A stretch of DNA of 64,000 nucleotides from Prevotella sp. DNF00663 (GTDB taxonomy: Bacteria > Bacteroidota > Bacteroidia > Bacteroidales > Bacteroidaceae), in the NCBI RefSeq assembly GCF_001553265.1, contig NZ_KQ960659.1, positions 28,921-92,920 of the forward strand. The letters run 5' to 3'. Under the pieces are notes generated by a model that saw only the letters and a program-made list of their open reading frames with translations, did not search any database and was not told the origin of the DNA. A program made the position numbers and the translations under genes. Every line of letters begins with the position of its first letter. Position 1 is the stretch's first letter. Positions 18,018-28,712 of the stretch are shown piece after piece.

Positions 18018-19453
18018 TTAACCCATCCTTGATATTCAAAGTTGCAATTTTTATAGCGATCGTTCATCCTCACATAGGTGTGTTTGATCTTATTCACTAC
18101 CCAATCGTGGAGTTTTTTCTCCTTCTCTTTAGCTAAGACCACGTTCTTCATAACTTGGAAATCCTCCGTAATCTTAGCCTTATGACCCTCCGTTCTACTC
18201 TTCAGCTTCACGATAGCCACCACTTGTTTACCCTTTTTATTAATCATATCGAAAGGTGCAGAGATGTCTCCCACTTTCATTCCTTCAACTTGTCGAGCCA
18301 CCTCGGTAGGCAAGTCTTTCATCTGAAATTTAGAAGTCATAATTTGATTCTGCACATCGTTGAAAGCCATCAAACCTCGATTGTTCTTCGTATCCTTATC
18401 TTCCGATATATAGGTAGCGGCTTCTTCAAAACTGAATTTACCTGCTTTGATATCATCACTGATAGAGTCTAGACGGGCATGAGCCTTTGCCAGTGCATCG
18501 GCAGACACCTTCGGCTTCATTAAGAGATGGCGTACCTTTACCTTATCACCGCGCTTGTCAATCAACTGAATGATATGAAAACCGAACTCACTCTCGCAGA
18601 TTTTGGAAATCTTTTTAGGGTCGGTCAAGTTGAAAGCCACCGATGCAAAGGTAGGATCAAGCATACCACGCCCCATATAATCCATCTCTCCACCCATACG
18701 AGCAGACCCCGGATCTTCAGAATAAAGGCGTGCCAAAGTTGCAAAAGAGGTCTCACCGGAGTTCACACGTTCCGTGAAATTACGCAATTGATCTTTCACC
18801 CGGTTAATCTCAGTCTGCTCTATACGAGGCTGACGAACAATAATTTCCACTTCCACCTCGGTAGGAACAAAAGGCAGACTATCTTCCGGAACATTGCGGA
18901 AATAGTTGCGTACATCAGAAGGAGTAACCGTTACATCCTTCACAAGTTCGCGACGCATACGGTTAATCAATTCCCTATTCTTGAATTCATCGTGCATCTG
19001 TTCACGCATCTGTGCAACAGTCTGGTTACGATATTCCTCAAGTTTTTCACGCGAACCGGCACTGTTAATCCAAAAATTAATCTGCTGGTCAACGCTTTGA
19101 TTTACCTCTGCCTCAGAAACCTCTATGGAATCGATAGCAGCTTGGTGCAAGAACAACTTCTGAACAGCTATCTGTTCGGGGATAGTACAATCAGGATCCC
19201 CACCCCATTTGGCACCTTCCACCTCGGCTTGCAGGCGTGCGGCCTCAACATCCGACTTCAAAATAGGCTCATCACCTACCACCCAAATGACTTCATCTAC
19301 CACAGCATGCTGTGGAGCTTGGACTTCAGACTTTGCCGAAGTCGTATCTTTCTGGGCACCGAGCCACTTACCAGTCTTACCAGCGCGAGCCGACATGCCG
19401 GCCAATAACATCACAGCCAGACAGCCCATCAATATTTTATTTCCTTTTCTCAT
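18014..19453 (-). CDS. SurA-like periplasmic peptidyl-prolyl isomerase
   Basis: A 479-residue chaperone/isomerase for outer-membrane proteins. It has a signal peptide (MLLAGMSARA), a SurA N-terminal helical domain with DEVIWVVGDEPILKSDVEAA, and two parvulin domains: the first around YSEDPGSARMGGEMDYMGRGML (split about residues 245-300) and the second around VRHLLMKPK. It would help fold beta-barrels in the periplasm. The gene lies between a second PPIC protein (24 nt upstream) and the OstA-like gene (4-nt overlap), a layout that groups outer-membrane biogenesis functions in one transcript. Confidence 0.88.
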   Translation of the reverse strand: MRKGNKILMGCLAVMLLAGMSARAGKTGKWLGAQKDTTSAKSEVQAPQHAVVDEVIWVVGDEPILKSDVEAARLQAEVEGAKWGGDPDCTIPEQIAVQKLFLHQAAIDSIEVSEAEVNQSVDQQINFWINSAGSREKLEEYRNQTVAQMREQMHDEFKNRELINRMRRELVKDVTVTPSDVRNYFRNVPEDSLPFVPTEVEVEIIVRQPRIEQTEINRVKDQLRNFTERVNSGETSFATLARLYSEDPGSARMGGEMDYMGRGMLDPTFASVAFNLTDPKKISKICESEFGFHIIQLIDKRGDKVKVRHLLMKPKVSADALAKAHARLDSISDDIKAGKFSFEEAATYISEDKDTKNNRGLMAFNDVQNQIMTSKFQMKDLPTEVARQVEGMKVGDISAPFDMINKKGKQVVAIVKLKSRTEGHKAKITEDFQVMKNVVLAKEKEKKLHDWVVNKIKHTYVRMNDRYKNCNFEYQGWVK

Positions 19454-19477
19454 GTATCTTATGTTTCAGAATATACA

Positions 19478-20911
19478 TTAATGTTTGTTCACGGTGAGCA
19501 ACACATCGCGGTCTATAGACACTGTGTACTTCTTCCGCAAACCTTCCACCCAAGCCTTTTCCAGTTCCTCTTGATAATCGGCTACCACCAAATAGCGCAC
19601 ATCATCCATAGACTTGGGGACTTTCAACTTCTTTCCGTAGACAGCCATATAAGGATAACCGTCTTTCAAGGCAGACTTTCCATCAACATAACCAAACACC
19701 TTGCTATCTATCAAGGCATTGTCGTCCGGTTTGAATAATGCCTGTTCTGCCTGTACACTTACTCCCCCATTCTCTTGAAACGTACGCTTGATTGCACGCA
19801 TCCATTCCTTAGAATCTGTCGATTTGAGGAGTTTCTTCACAGCCGACAGGTCTTTTTTAGTCTTCGCATAGTAGACAATGCCCTTATAACGTGGCTGCCC
19901 CCAACGATATTTCTTTTTATTTTGTCGGAAATAGTGTTCCAATCCTGCTTCATCACGAGCAGCACTATCCCAAACCGTACGGCTACACATATTATATAAT
20001 AGCAGCCCCTCACGATATTCTTGTAGCAAATAAAGTTGCTCCGGCAGCATTTCCTCCAATGTCATTTGATTTTCTCTCGACATCGAGTCCATATTCATTT
20101 GCCGTTTTTCTGCCACGAGTTGGGAATTCATCCCTTTCATTCTACGCAACACATTCTGCCGTTCCACGGTCTTCAGCAATTCCGTACGCACAGCCTCATA
20201 AGGCAGATAATCGCACTTCTCCAGCAATTTGATGATGTGAAAACCTGCAGGAGATTCGAATGGCTTACTCATCTCGCCGACTTTCAATGCCGACATCTCC
20301 GCCTCAAATTCAGCCATCGTCTCCCCACGTTGCACCCAGTGTAGTTCTCCACCACGTGCAGCCGTGACCTTATCGTCAGAACAACGACGTGCCAACATAC
20401 CAAAATCAGCACCTTGCTGCAACGCGCGATAAATAGAATCTATCCGCGCTCGCGCCACCATTTCTGCACTCCGAGGTTCACGTTGACCCACATGCAAGTA
20501 AATCTGAGCGACCCTGTATAGTCCACCATTACGTATAGCTTGTACCTTATCGGCTTCGTAGAGACTGCGAGCCGCAGCCTCCATATCCGTATTCGATACT
20601 CTCATCGACGCCATTAAACCACTACGATAAGAAGCCAATTCATTTTGAAATGACGCCAATGTATCTAAACGCGCATCAAGGGCTGCCTCTACCTTCAACT
20701 TGAAGTTTACAAAAAGAGGCAGATATTCCTCGACCGTTTTCTTATCTAAAACGCCTGCTGCGTTGTCTTTATTGTAGGAATATTCAAATTCCGAACGTGT
20801 AACAGCCTTTCCATTGATAGTCATCACAACAGGGTCGACAGTTTGTCCGAACGATATGCTCCCCATCAGGAGTATACCCACAAGCAACAACGCAGAAGGT
20901 GTACGCACCAT
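19478..20911 (-). CDS. PPIC-type peptidyl-prolyl isomerase, periplasmic
   Basis: A 477-residue paralogue of the SurA-like protein. The start is placed at MVRTPSALLLVGILL (20911), 4 nt after the guaB stop, giving a signal peptide ending ISFGQ; the frame is open further upstream inside guaB, but that part is a shadow. It has a helical N-domain (VDPVVMTINGKAVTRSEFEY) and one clear parvulin domain (LARRCSDDKVTAARGGELHW, then FESPAGFHIIKLLEK). The C-terminal 150 residues are a second, more diverged chaperone region. It is likely a periplasmic foldase working with its neighbour. Confidence 0.85.
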   Translation of the reverse strand: MVRTPSALLLVGILLMGSISFGQTVDPVVMTINGKAVTRSEFEYSYNKDNAAGVLDKKTVEEYLPLFVNFKLKVEAALDARLDTLASFQNELASYRSGLMASMRVSNTDMEAAARSLYEADKVQAIRNGGLYRVAQIYLHVGQREPRSAEMVARARIDSIYRALQQGADFGMLARRCSDDKVTAARGGELHWVQRGETMAEFEAEMSALKVGEMSKPFESPAGFHIIKLLEKCDYLPYEAVRTELLKTVERQNVLRRMKGMNSQLVAEKRQMNMDSMSRENQMTLEEMLPEQLYLLQEYREGLLLYNMCSRTVWDSAARDEAGLEHYFRQNKKKYRWGQPRYKGIVYYAKTKKDLSAVKKLLKSTDSKEWMRAIKRTFQENGGVSVQAEQALFKPDDNALIDSKVFGYVDGKSALKDGYPYMAVYGKKLKVPKSMDDVRYLVVADYQEELEKAWVEGLRKKYTVSIDRDVLLTVNKH

Positions 20912-20915
20912 CAGT

Positions 20916-22409
<1,494 letters not shown>

Positions 22410-22427
22410 TTAAAAATTTATTGCGTG

Positions 22428-22435
22428 CAAATATA
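22428..22435 (-). promoter_or_regulatory. Probable -7 box of the guaB operon
   Basis: TATATTTG on the minus strand fits TAnnTTTG and lies 28 nt upstream of the guaB start codon. Confidence 0.5.
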
Positions 22436-22962
22436 GTAATAATTTTCCACATAGCCCTTCTATCCTCTGAAGATTTCAAATCTTATTAATGCTATTTAAC
22501 GACCATGTGCAGAGGGTATCTACAACAAGTAAATATTTCATCCTCAAGTACCGTTTTGTAGCAAGAAAGTATTATCGTCACAGCACAACAAACTAGCAAT
22601 AGCGATGTGGCTTATCGACTCACCGACAACGCCAACTACCATACAACGGAACTTGATACCATTACCCACCTCTTCGGTCGCAACTATGATGGTTGTTCGT
22701 TTATCACCGGTCTTGGTGTCAAACAACTAATAGGAAAAACGACCAAGTAGAATTTTCACTCAACAAAATAGCCATCAACTGACAAGCCCCATTGACCTTC
22801 GCCCCCGCATTTGCAAGGGAATAGAGGATTCGTATCGAAAGATATGTCTTATTCTTGTTTACTTGTAAACTTGTCTACTAGTCAAATCAATAGACAAGTT
22901 CTTCCCTTCCCACTCCCCATTTGTCCTCCCTTGCTTCGGGAGAGGACTGGAGAGAGGTTATT

Positions 22963-23029
22963 GCAACGGCTTTGCAGCATTGTTGTAAAGCCCGAACAGA
23001 AAGACTGAAAAGCCTATACAGCAACACTG
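22963..23029 (+). repeat. 22-nt palindrome array, copy C (three units plus half-unit)
   Basis: Units start at 22974 (GCAGCATTGTTG), 22996 (ACAGAAAGACTG) and 23018 (ACAGCAACACTG), with exact 22-nt spacing and spacers taaAGCCcga and aaaAGCCtat. A GCAACGGC half-unit sits 11 nt before the first unit. The flanks resemble those of copy F. Confidence 0.85.
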
Positions 23030-23077
23030 CTACGGCTCATCAGTAAATAAAGGAAAATGAGTTTAGGATGCAAGTTC

Positions 23078-23108
23078 TTGTCATTTTCCCGTTTATTTCT
23101 TATCTTTG
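23078..23108 (+). promoter_or_regulatory. Promoter of the methyltransferase-like gene
   Basis: TTG at 23078-23080, a 20-nt spacer and TATCTTTG at 23101-23108 fit the Bacteroidetes consensus well. The start codon follows 35 nt later. Confidence 0.65.
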
Positions 23109-23143
23109 CAACCCAAAACAGTAATTATTAATCACTCAAAAAA

Positions 23144-23659
23144 ATGAACACAATTATTTTAGCATTCACTATTTTCTTTGCGTTACGCCTTGTATCATTG
23201 GCTTATTCCATCTACAACGAGAAACGAATTGTCAAGGCCGGAGCAGTGCAATACGGCAAAACAAACTCCCTGTTACTCACCCTTGCCCACATTGCCTATT
23301 ATTTTGGTAGTTTGTACGAGGCCTATGTTGGCGGACATACATTCGGTACATGGGCTTGGGCAGGTGTCGGTGTCATGACATTTGCCTACATCATGCTTTT
23401 CTACGTCATCTACCAACTACGCGACGTGTGGACGGTGAAGCTCTACATCGTGCCCAACCACCACATCGTCACAAGCTTCTTATTCCGCACTGTGCGCCAT
23501 CCCAACTATCTCCTTAACATCATTCCGGAGCTCATCGGTGTGGCTCTACTCTGCCAGTCTTGGTTTACATTGACCATCGGATTTCCACTCTACTGCTGTC
23601 TATTGGCTGTCAGAATACGTCAAGAGGAAAGAGCTATGGCCGATTTGTGGAAACAATAA
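23144..23659 (+). CDS. Isoprenylcysteine carboxyl methyltransferase-like membrane protein
   Basis: A 171-residue protein with about four or five transmembrane segments. The C-terminal half carries the family signature: RTVRHPNYLLN, followed by a helix and RIRQEERAM, which form the S-adenosylmethionine site in ICMT/PEMT-type membrane methyltransferases. Bacteria lack prenylated CaaX proteins of the eukaryotic type, so the substrate is unknown; a lipid or small molecule is possible. It starts MNTIILAFTIFFAL behind a good promoter and is followed after a short gap by a DUF2147 gene. Confidence 0.8.
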   Translation: MNTIILAFTIFFALRLVSLAYSIYNEKRIVKAGAVQYGKTNSLLLTLAHIAYYFGSLYEAYVGGHTFGTWAWAGVGVMTFAYIMLFYVIYQLRDVWTVKLYIVPNHHIVTSFLFRTVRHPNYLLNIIPELIGVALLCQSWFTLTIGFPLYCCLLAVRIRQEERAMADLWKQ

Positions 23660-23695
23660 GAAACTAATATTCATCGCATGATCAATTCAATCAAT

Positions 23696-24121
23696 ATGAA
23701 ACATCTCATCACGATTATCACATTACTATTCAGTATCAATCTAGCTGTATCGGCACAGCATGCCAAAGCCGACCGAATCATCGGTACCTACATGACCGAG
23801 GGCGACAAAGGCAAGGTGGTCATCAGCAAAAACGGCAACGTATACAACGGTAAATTGGTATGGTCTATCACGCCCGGTGCACTCGACAAACACAATCCCG
23901 TTCCTGCCGAACGTACAAAAAAGCTGGCTGGAAAGAACATTATCACAGGCTTTCAATATACCGATGGCGACGTATGGGAGAAAGGGAAGATATACGACCC
24001 TGAAAGTGGGAAAACCTACAAGTGCAAGATTACCATGAAACCTAATGGCGACCTCATCGTAAGAGGATTCATCGGCATCTCGCTACTGGGCAGAAACACC
24101 GAGTGGAAACGAGCAAAATAA
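23696..24121 (+). CDS. DUF2147 family exported protein
   Basis: A small exported protein of 141 residues. The start MKHLITIITLLF (23696) gives a signal peptide ending AVSAQ; an upstream ATG at 23678 only adds six residues. The body matches the DUF2147 pattern: IIGTYMTEGDKGKVVI near the start, a central GKNIITGFQY, and a C-terminal GFIGISLLGRNTEW. The family is a lipocalin-like beta-barrel with no assigned substrate. It probably shares the transcript of the methyltransferase-like gene and ends at a strong bidirectional terminator. Confidence 0.85.
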   Translation: MKHLITIITLLFSINLAVSAQHAKADRIIGTYMTEGDKGKVVISKNGNVYNGKLVWSITPGALDKHNPVPAERTKKLAGKNIITGFQYTDGDVWEKGKIYDPESGKTYKCKITMKPNGDLIVRGFIGISLLGRNTEWKRAK

Positions 24122-24156
24122 GAGCCCGGTATTCCTGCTATACACATAGAAATGAC

Positions 24157-24194
24157 AAAGGCCGCAAATCGCTTCAATACGATTTGCGGCCTTT
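24157..24194. terminator. Bidirectional terminator between DUF2147 and acyltransferase genes
   Basis: AAAGGCCGCAAATCG (24157-24171) pairs perfectly with CGATTTGCGGCCTTT (24180-24194); the loop is 8 nt. The genes converge on it. Confidence 0.85.
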
Positions 24195-24214
24195 ATTATA
24201 GGGAAACAACCTAC

Positions 24215-25354
24215 TTACTTCTTGAGAAAGACTTTCGACAACCACTTACGTACGGGCATATCATAGTAATGCAACAGCACGTAGGCAAGAATAATGTTGG
24301 CGATAAGAATAGGAACGCCTACCGGCAAAGCCTGCTCCAAGGGCACATGATTATTCCATACCCACGCATAGAAGAGATAAAGCGAGGGGTAATGGATGGC
24401 ATAAACAGGATAAGAGACGTCGCCCAAGAACTTACAAATCCAAGCCGAACGTTCGTCGGTAACGCTGCCCGATGCACCCAACCACACCAAAATGGGAAAG
24501 AACACAACCACGGCTACAGCATCGTAGATACCATTGGCCACAGCCGTTTCACCAAACTGCAAGTATGGCATAGCCGTCAATACCACGACAAACAGACCAC
24601 AAATCCAGAAAGCACCGCGTATTTTGACCGGTCGGAACACACGCGACATGAGCAGACCGGCCGTATAACAGAAGAGCATTAAGAGCATTCCGGCATAGTG
24701 GAGGCCGTCGGCCATGGTCCAACCTACACCAAGATGGTAGCTTCCGGAACCATTTCCGATAGAGTACCAAGCCAAGCCGACACCCATCAAAGCGGTGAGA
24801 ACAGCCAGCACTTTGGTTGGTAATCGGTGGATAAAGAGGGCATACAAGATATTCCCGATGTACTCCATGAAAAGCGACCAATACGGTCCGTTGAGCGGAA
24901 AAAGTTCACCATTGCCTCTAACTTCGATTCCGGCACCGGGCGCAGCGGGTATCATAAACATGGTACAAAGCATGGCCAACATCACCAAAGAGGTGGCTAC
25001 ATGGCTTCCATCCCACTTCACGCTGCCCTGCACGAGAAAGGAGATGGTGCCCAAAACGACACCAGCAATCACCATCGGATGCAAACGGATGAGTCGGCGT
25101 TTACAAAATTCACCTATCGACATGCGATTCCAACGGTCATCGTAAGCATAACCGATAACGAAACCGGAAAGGATGAAGAAGAAAGGAACGGCCAAATAAC
25201 CGTGGTTCCAAATCTGATCGGAGGGACTGGTAGCAAATCCTTCAAACAGATGGTAGATTAAAACCATGAGGGCAGCGACCCCGCGCAAGCCGTCAAGAAT
25301 GTCATAATGCGGTTTAGTGTCTGCAAAAGATGCTGCCGAAACGAGTTTAGTCAT
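24215..25354 (-). CDS. Acyltransferase 3 family membrane protein
   Basis: A 379-residue inner-membrane O-acyltransferase with about ten transmembrane helices. The N-terminus has the hallmark YDILDGLRGVAALMVLIYH, with the conserved Arg and His, followed by FFFILSGFVIGYAY. Such proteins move acetyl or other acyl groups onto surface sugars. It begins 13 nt after the stop of the sialidase gene, so the two are co-transcribed; an O-acetylation or deacylation link with sialic acid is a guess from context only. Confidence 0.88.
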   Translation of the reverse strand: MTKLVSAASFADTKPHYDILDGLRGVAALMVLIYHLFEGFATSPSDQIWNHGYLAVPFFFILSGFVIGYAYDDRWNRMSIGEFCKRRLIRLHPMVIAGVVLGTISFLVQGSVKWDGSHVATSLVMLAMLCTMFMIPAAPGAGIEVRGNGELFPLNGPYWSLFMEYIGNILYALFIHRLPTKVLAVLTALMGVGLAWYSIGNGSGSYHLGVGWTMADGLHYAGMLLMLFCYTAGLLMSRVFRPVKIRGAFWICGLFVVVLTAMPYLQFGETAVANGIYDAVAVVVFFPILVWLGASGSVTDERSAWICKFLGDVSYPVYAIHYPSLYLFYAWVWNNHVPLEQALPVGVPILIANIILAYVLLHYYDMPVRKWLSKVFLKK

Positions 25355-25367
25355 ATTGTAGTTTGGC

Positions 25368-26444
25368 TTATTTCACAGGGATAGATACGAAACTTATCTC
25401 CTCGTAAGCATCGTTGATGCCATGTTCAAAGAGCACCCCAACGTGATGAGCATCGAGCTTTACGATGTCAGAATAAGCCGAATGACCGGGATATATGGTC
25501 GTCATCAATTGCCAATGTCGGCCTCCATCAACACTCTTATGAATGGAAAGATTCTTTCGCTGTAACGAATGAGGATTGGAAAAAAGAAGTGTATGCTTGT
25601 TGAATGCCAAGATACTACCTTGACAGACAGGTTCTATCAAGTCGTCGTGGAACTGCATCTGCCCCATCGTCTTACCCCCATCACGGCTTAAAGCATAGGC
25701 GCGGACATGGGGATGTTCTGGATTGTAGTTGCGCATATTAAGCATCAAACGGCCATCGGACAACTCTACAACGCTGCTCTCATTGCCACCTTTCTCTTCT
25801 ACAAGGCCACCTAAATGCCACGTCTTACCGGCATCGTCTGAATAAATAAGATGAGAATTATAGGTATTATCGCCCAAAGAAGAGTGATTGGCAGGCACAA
25901 CCAAGCGCCCACGATGCGTATATCGCAACTGTATACCATGGCAAGGACCAGTGGCATACCATCCCCACGCAGGCGATTTCACGCTATCGGTAATCTCCTT
26001 AGGGGCCGACCAATGTCGTCCATCGGGCGTAGACGTAAGCACATAAACGCGACGTGGATAGCGCGAAGAGCCTGCCATCAGCTGAGATTCGGTATCTTTG
26101 CCATCGTTCCAACAACACACCAACACCACCTGCTTGCGCTGTGAATCGTAGATGGGAACCGGATTTCCGCAAACATCGTCGCCTGCATCCCACACAACAA
26201 AGAGGTCGCTCCACGTCTTCCCATTGTCTTTAGACGACTTCATCACTATATCTATGTTCCCCGTATCGGAACATCCATGACGCCGTCCTTCGGCAAATGC
26301 CAATAAATATTTAGGAGTGCGGATGATGGAAGGTATGCGAAAACAAGCATACCCAGCCTCACCACGAGAAAAAACAGTTGACAGTTGCGCACACAAAGTC
26401 AACTGTATCATGATAAACTGTATGATTAAAAAGAGCCGTTTCAA
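25368..26444 (-). CDS. GH33 exo-alpha-sialidase
   Basis: A 358-residue sialidase that should release terminal sialic acid from host glycans. It has a signal peptide (LTLCAQ), the FRIPSI motif with the arginine of the substrate triad, a further EGRR segment, and several Asp-box-type repeats: SSKDNGKTW, YSDDAGKTW, SRDGGKT and SVDGGRHW. The conserved Glu lies near GGNESSVVEL. It is compact, with no added carbohydrate-binding module. It begins only 16 nt after the recQ stop codon, so it may be transcribed from the recQ unit; no sialic acid transport or catabolic genes are in this window. Confidence 0.92.
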   Translation of the reverse strand: MKRLFLIIQFIMIQLTLCAQLSTVFSRGEAGYACFRIPSIIRTPKYLLAFAEGRRHGCSDTGNIDIVMKSSKDNGKTWSDLFVVWDAGDDVCGNPVPIYDSQRKQVVLVCCWNDGKDTESQLMAGSSRYPRRVYVLTSTPDGRHWSAPKEITDSVKSPAWGWYATGPCHGIQLRYTHRGRLVVPANHSSLGDNTYNSHLIYSDDAGKTWHLGGLVEEKGGNESSVVELSDGRLMLNMRNYNPEHPHVRAYALSRDGGKTMGQMQFHDDLIEPVCQGSILAFNKHTLLFSNPHSLQRKNLSIHKSVDGGRHWQLMTTIYPGHSAYSDIVKLDAHHVGVLFEHGINDAYEEISFVSIPVK

Positions 26445-26460
26445 GGTTTCTGATACTTAG

Positions 26461-28635
26461 TTAGTTAGCCATTTCAGACATAAACTTGATTCTCACAAGT
26501 CTGATTTCATCCTCGGAATAGTCCTGACCTAGTTCTTTTAAGGCCGCTTCCATGCCGTCGGTCTCGCTGTCATGGAAATAGTCGTAGATATCATCTACAT
26601 GGTCTTCGTCCATCACTTCTTCCAAGAAGTAGTCGATATTCAACTTCGTTCCACTGTAAACAATAGCCTCTACCTCTTCAAGTAGGGCATCAAAATCGAT
26701 GCCAAGAGCATCGGCAATGTCGTCTAACGCCACCTGTCGGTCGATATTCTGAATGATTTTCACCTTAATCATCGACTTCTTGGCCACCGTACGGACACGC
26801 AGTTCTTCGGGACGTTCAATGTCGTTGTCTTCGCAATATTGCTTGATAAGCTTCAAAAATTCGTTTCCATACCGGTTGGCTTTGCCGATACCCACCCCTT
26901 GGATGTTCTTCAACTCGTCCACACTGATGGGATACATCGTTGCCATCTGCTCCAAAGAGATGTCTTGGAAGATGACGTAAGCCGGTATTTGCATCTTCTG
27001 CGCGAGCGTCTTACGCAAATCCTTAAGCATCGAAAACAACAGAGGATCGAGCGCACATGTAGACTCTTCGCCCTCATCCTCGTCATACTTGTTGAATTCA
27101 TTGTCCTCTACAATCATGAAAGATTGCGGATTCTTGATGAATTTCTTGCCTGCTGCGGTAAGTTTTAGAAGCCCGTAATTCTCCACATCTTTCTTGAGAT
27201 AGCCGGCTATCAAGGCTTGCCGAATCACCGGATTCCATAGTTTGGAAGCGATTTCTTCACCGGCTCCGAACTCTTCTAATTGGTCGTGCTTATGCGAAAC
27301 AATGTCATCGGTACCACGACCTTTCACGAAATCGATGATATACTCTTGTCTGAAATCTTCTTTCAGAACTTTCACAGCCTTCAGAATGACCAACAATGCC
27401 GTCTCACCCTCAATCTTTGTCTTGGGATGTAGACAGTTATCACAACTATGACAGTTATCATGTGGGTACTCCTCACCGAAGTAATGGAGGAGCATCTTAC
27501 GCCGACATACAGAAGATTCTGCATATGCTGCGGTTTCTTGTAAGAGTTGTCGGCCGATGTCTTGCTCTGCCAACGGCTTGCCTTCCATAAACTTTTCGAG
27601 TTTCTGCAAGTCTTTATAAGCGTAGAAAGCAATGCACATACCCTCGCCACCATCACGCCCCGCGCGACCGGTTTCTTGATAGTAGCCTTCCAAACTCTTG
27701 GGAATATCGTAATGAATGACAAACCTTACATCGGGTTTATCAATACCCATACCGAACGCGATAGTCGCCACGATGACGTCAATCTTTTCCATCAAGAAGT
27801 CATCTTGGGTCTGTGAGCGCGTCGCACTGTCTAGTCCGGCATGATAAGGTGCCGCCTTGATTTCATTGGCCAGCAACACCTGAGCCAACTCTTCAACTTT
27901 CTTACGCGACAAACAATAGATGATACCGCTCTTACCGGCATTCTGCTTGATGAAACGAATGATTTGCTTATCTATTTCTTTCGTCTTCGGACGTACTTCG
28001 TAATAAAGATTTGGACGGTTGAAAGAACTCTTAAACTCTTTCGCATCCATGATACCAAGGCTCTTCTTAATATCTGTACGCACCTTATCGGTGGCCGTAG
28101 CAGTGAGCGCTATGACCGGAGCGTTGCCGATTCTAGCAATTGTTGGACGAATATTTCGGTATTCCGGACGGAAGTCATGTCCCCATTCTGAGATACAATG
28201 TGCCTCATCTATAGCGTAGAAAGAAATTTTGACGGTTCTCAAAAACTCCACATTCTCATCCTTATTCAGCGACTCAGGCGCCACATAGAGCAGCTTGGTC
28301 TTCCCCATTCTCACGTCATCTACCACCTGTTGAATGGCAGCTTTGTTCAATGATGAGTTCAGATAGTGAGCCACTCCGCCATTCTCGCTCATGCCATTGA
28401 CCACATCTACCTGATTCTTCATCAGTGCAATCAATGGAGAAATCACGATAGCTGTCCCCTCCATGATAAGAGATGGCAACTGATAACACAAGCTCTTGCC
28501 ACCTCCGGTGGGCATCAATACAAACGTATCGTTACCAGCCATGAGATTACGAATGATAGCTTCTTGGTCGCCTTTGAACTTATCAAAGCCGAAGTAATTT
28601 TTCAATTGTTGGGTTAGATTAACTTCTTTCGTCAT
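26461..28635 (-). CDS. recQ: ATP-dependent DNA helicase RecQ
   Basis: A 724-residue RecQ. I start at MTKEVNLTQQLKN (28635); an ATG 12 nt earlier is possible. The helicase core has MPTGGGKSLCYQLP (Walker A), IDEAHCISEWGHDFRPEY and YYQETGRAGRDG (motif VI). The RQC zinc site is present as C...CHSCDNC, followed by a winged helix, an HRDC domain (about 530-610) and a C-terminal extension of about 90 residues typical of Bacteroidales RecQ. It functions in recombination and fork repair. It follows clpX by about 80 nt. Confidence 0.95.
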   Translation of the reverse strand: MTKEVNLTQQLKNYFGFDKFKGDQEAIIRNLMAGNDTFVLMPTGGGKSLCYQLPSLIMEGTAIVISPLIALMKNQVDVVNGMSENGGVAHYLNSSLNKAAIQQVVDDVRMGKTKLLYVAPESLNKDENVEFLRTVKISFYAIDEAHCISEWGHDFRPEYRNIRPTIARIGNAPVIALTATATDKVRTDIKKSLGIMDAKEFKSSFNRPNLYYEVRPKTKEIDKQIIRFIKQNAGKSGIIYCLSRKKVEELAQVLLANEIKAAPYHAGLDSATRSQTQDDFLMEKIDVIVATIAFGMGIDKPDVRFVIHYDIPKSLEGYYQETGRAGRDGGEGMCIAFYAYKDLQKLEKFMEGKPLAEQDIGRQLLQETAAYAESSVCRRKMLLHYFGEEYPHDNCHSCDNCLHPKTKIEGETALLVILKAVKVLKEDFRQEYIIDFVKGRGTDDIVSHKHDQLEEFGAGEEIASKLWNPVIRQALIAGYLKKDVENYGLLKLTAAGKKFIKNPQSFMIVEDNEFNKYDEDEGEESTCALDPLLFSMLKDLRKTLAQKMQIPAYVIFQDISLEQMATMYPISVDELKNIQGVGIGKANRYGNEFLKLIKQYCEDNDIERPEELRVRTVAKKSMIKVKIIQNIDRQVALDDIADALGIDFDALLEEVEAIVYSGTKLNIDYFLEEVMDEDHVDDIYDYFHDSETDGMEAALKELGQDYSEDEIRLVRIKFMSEMAN

Positions 28636-28712
28636 GTCAATAAGCAACTACTTATCCGAATAAGGAATGTCTTTCATTGTAAAATAGTATAAAGGACTGT
28701 AGGGACTCAGCC

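Noticed and set aside
22544..22726. A 60-codon minus-strand frame upstream of guaB
   Set aside because: The opposite strand of the same stretch reads more like protein; the minus frame has no start context or domain.
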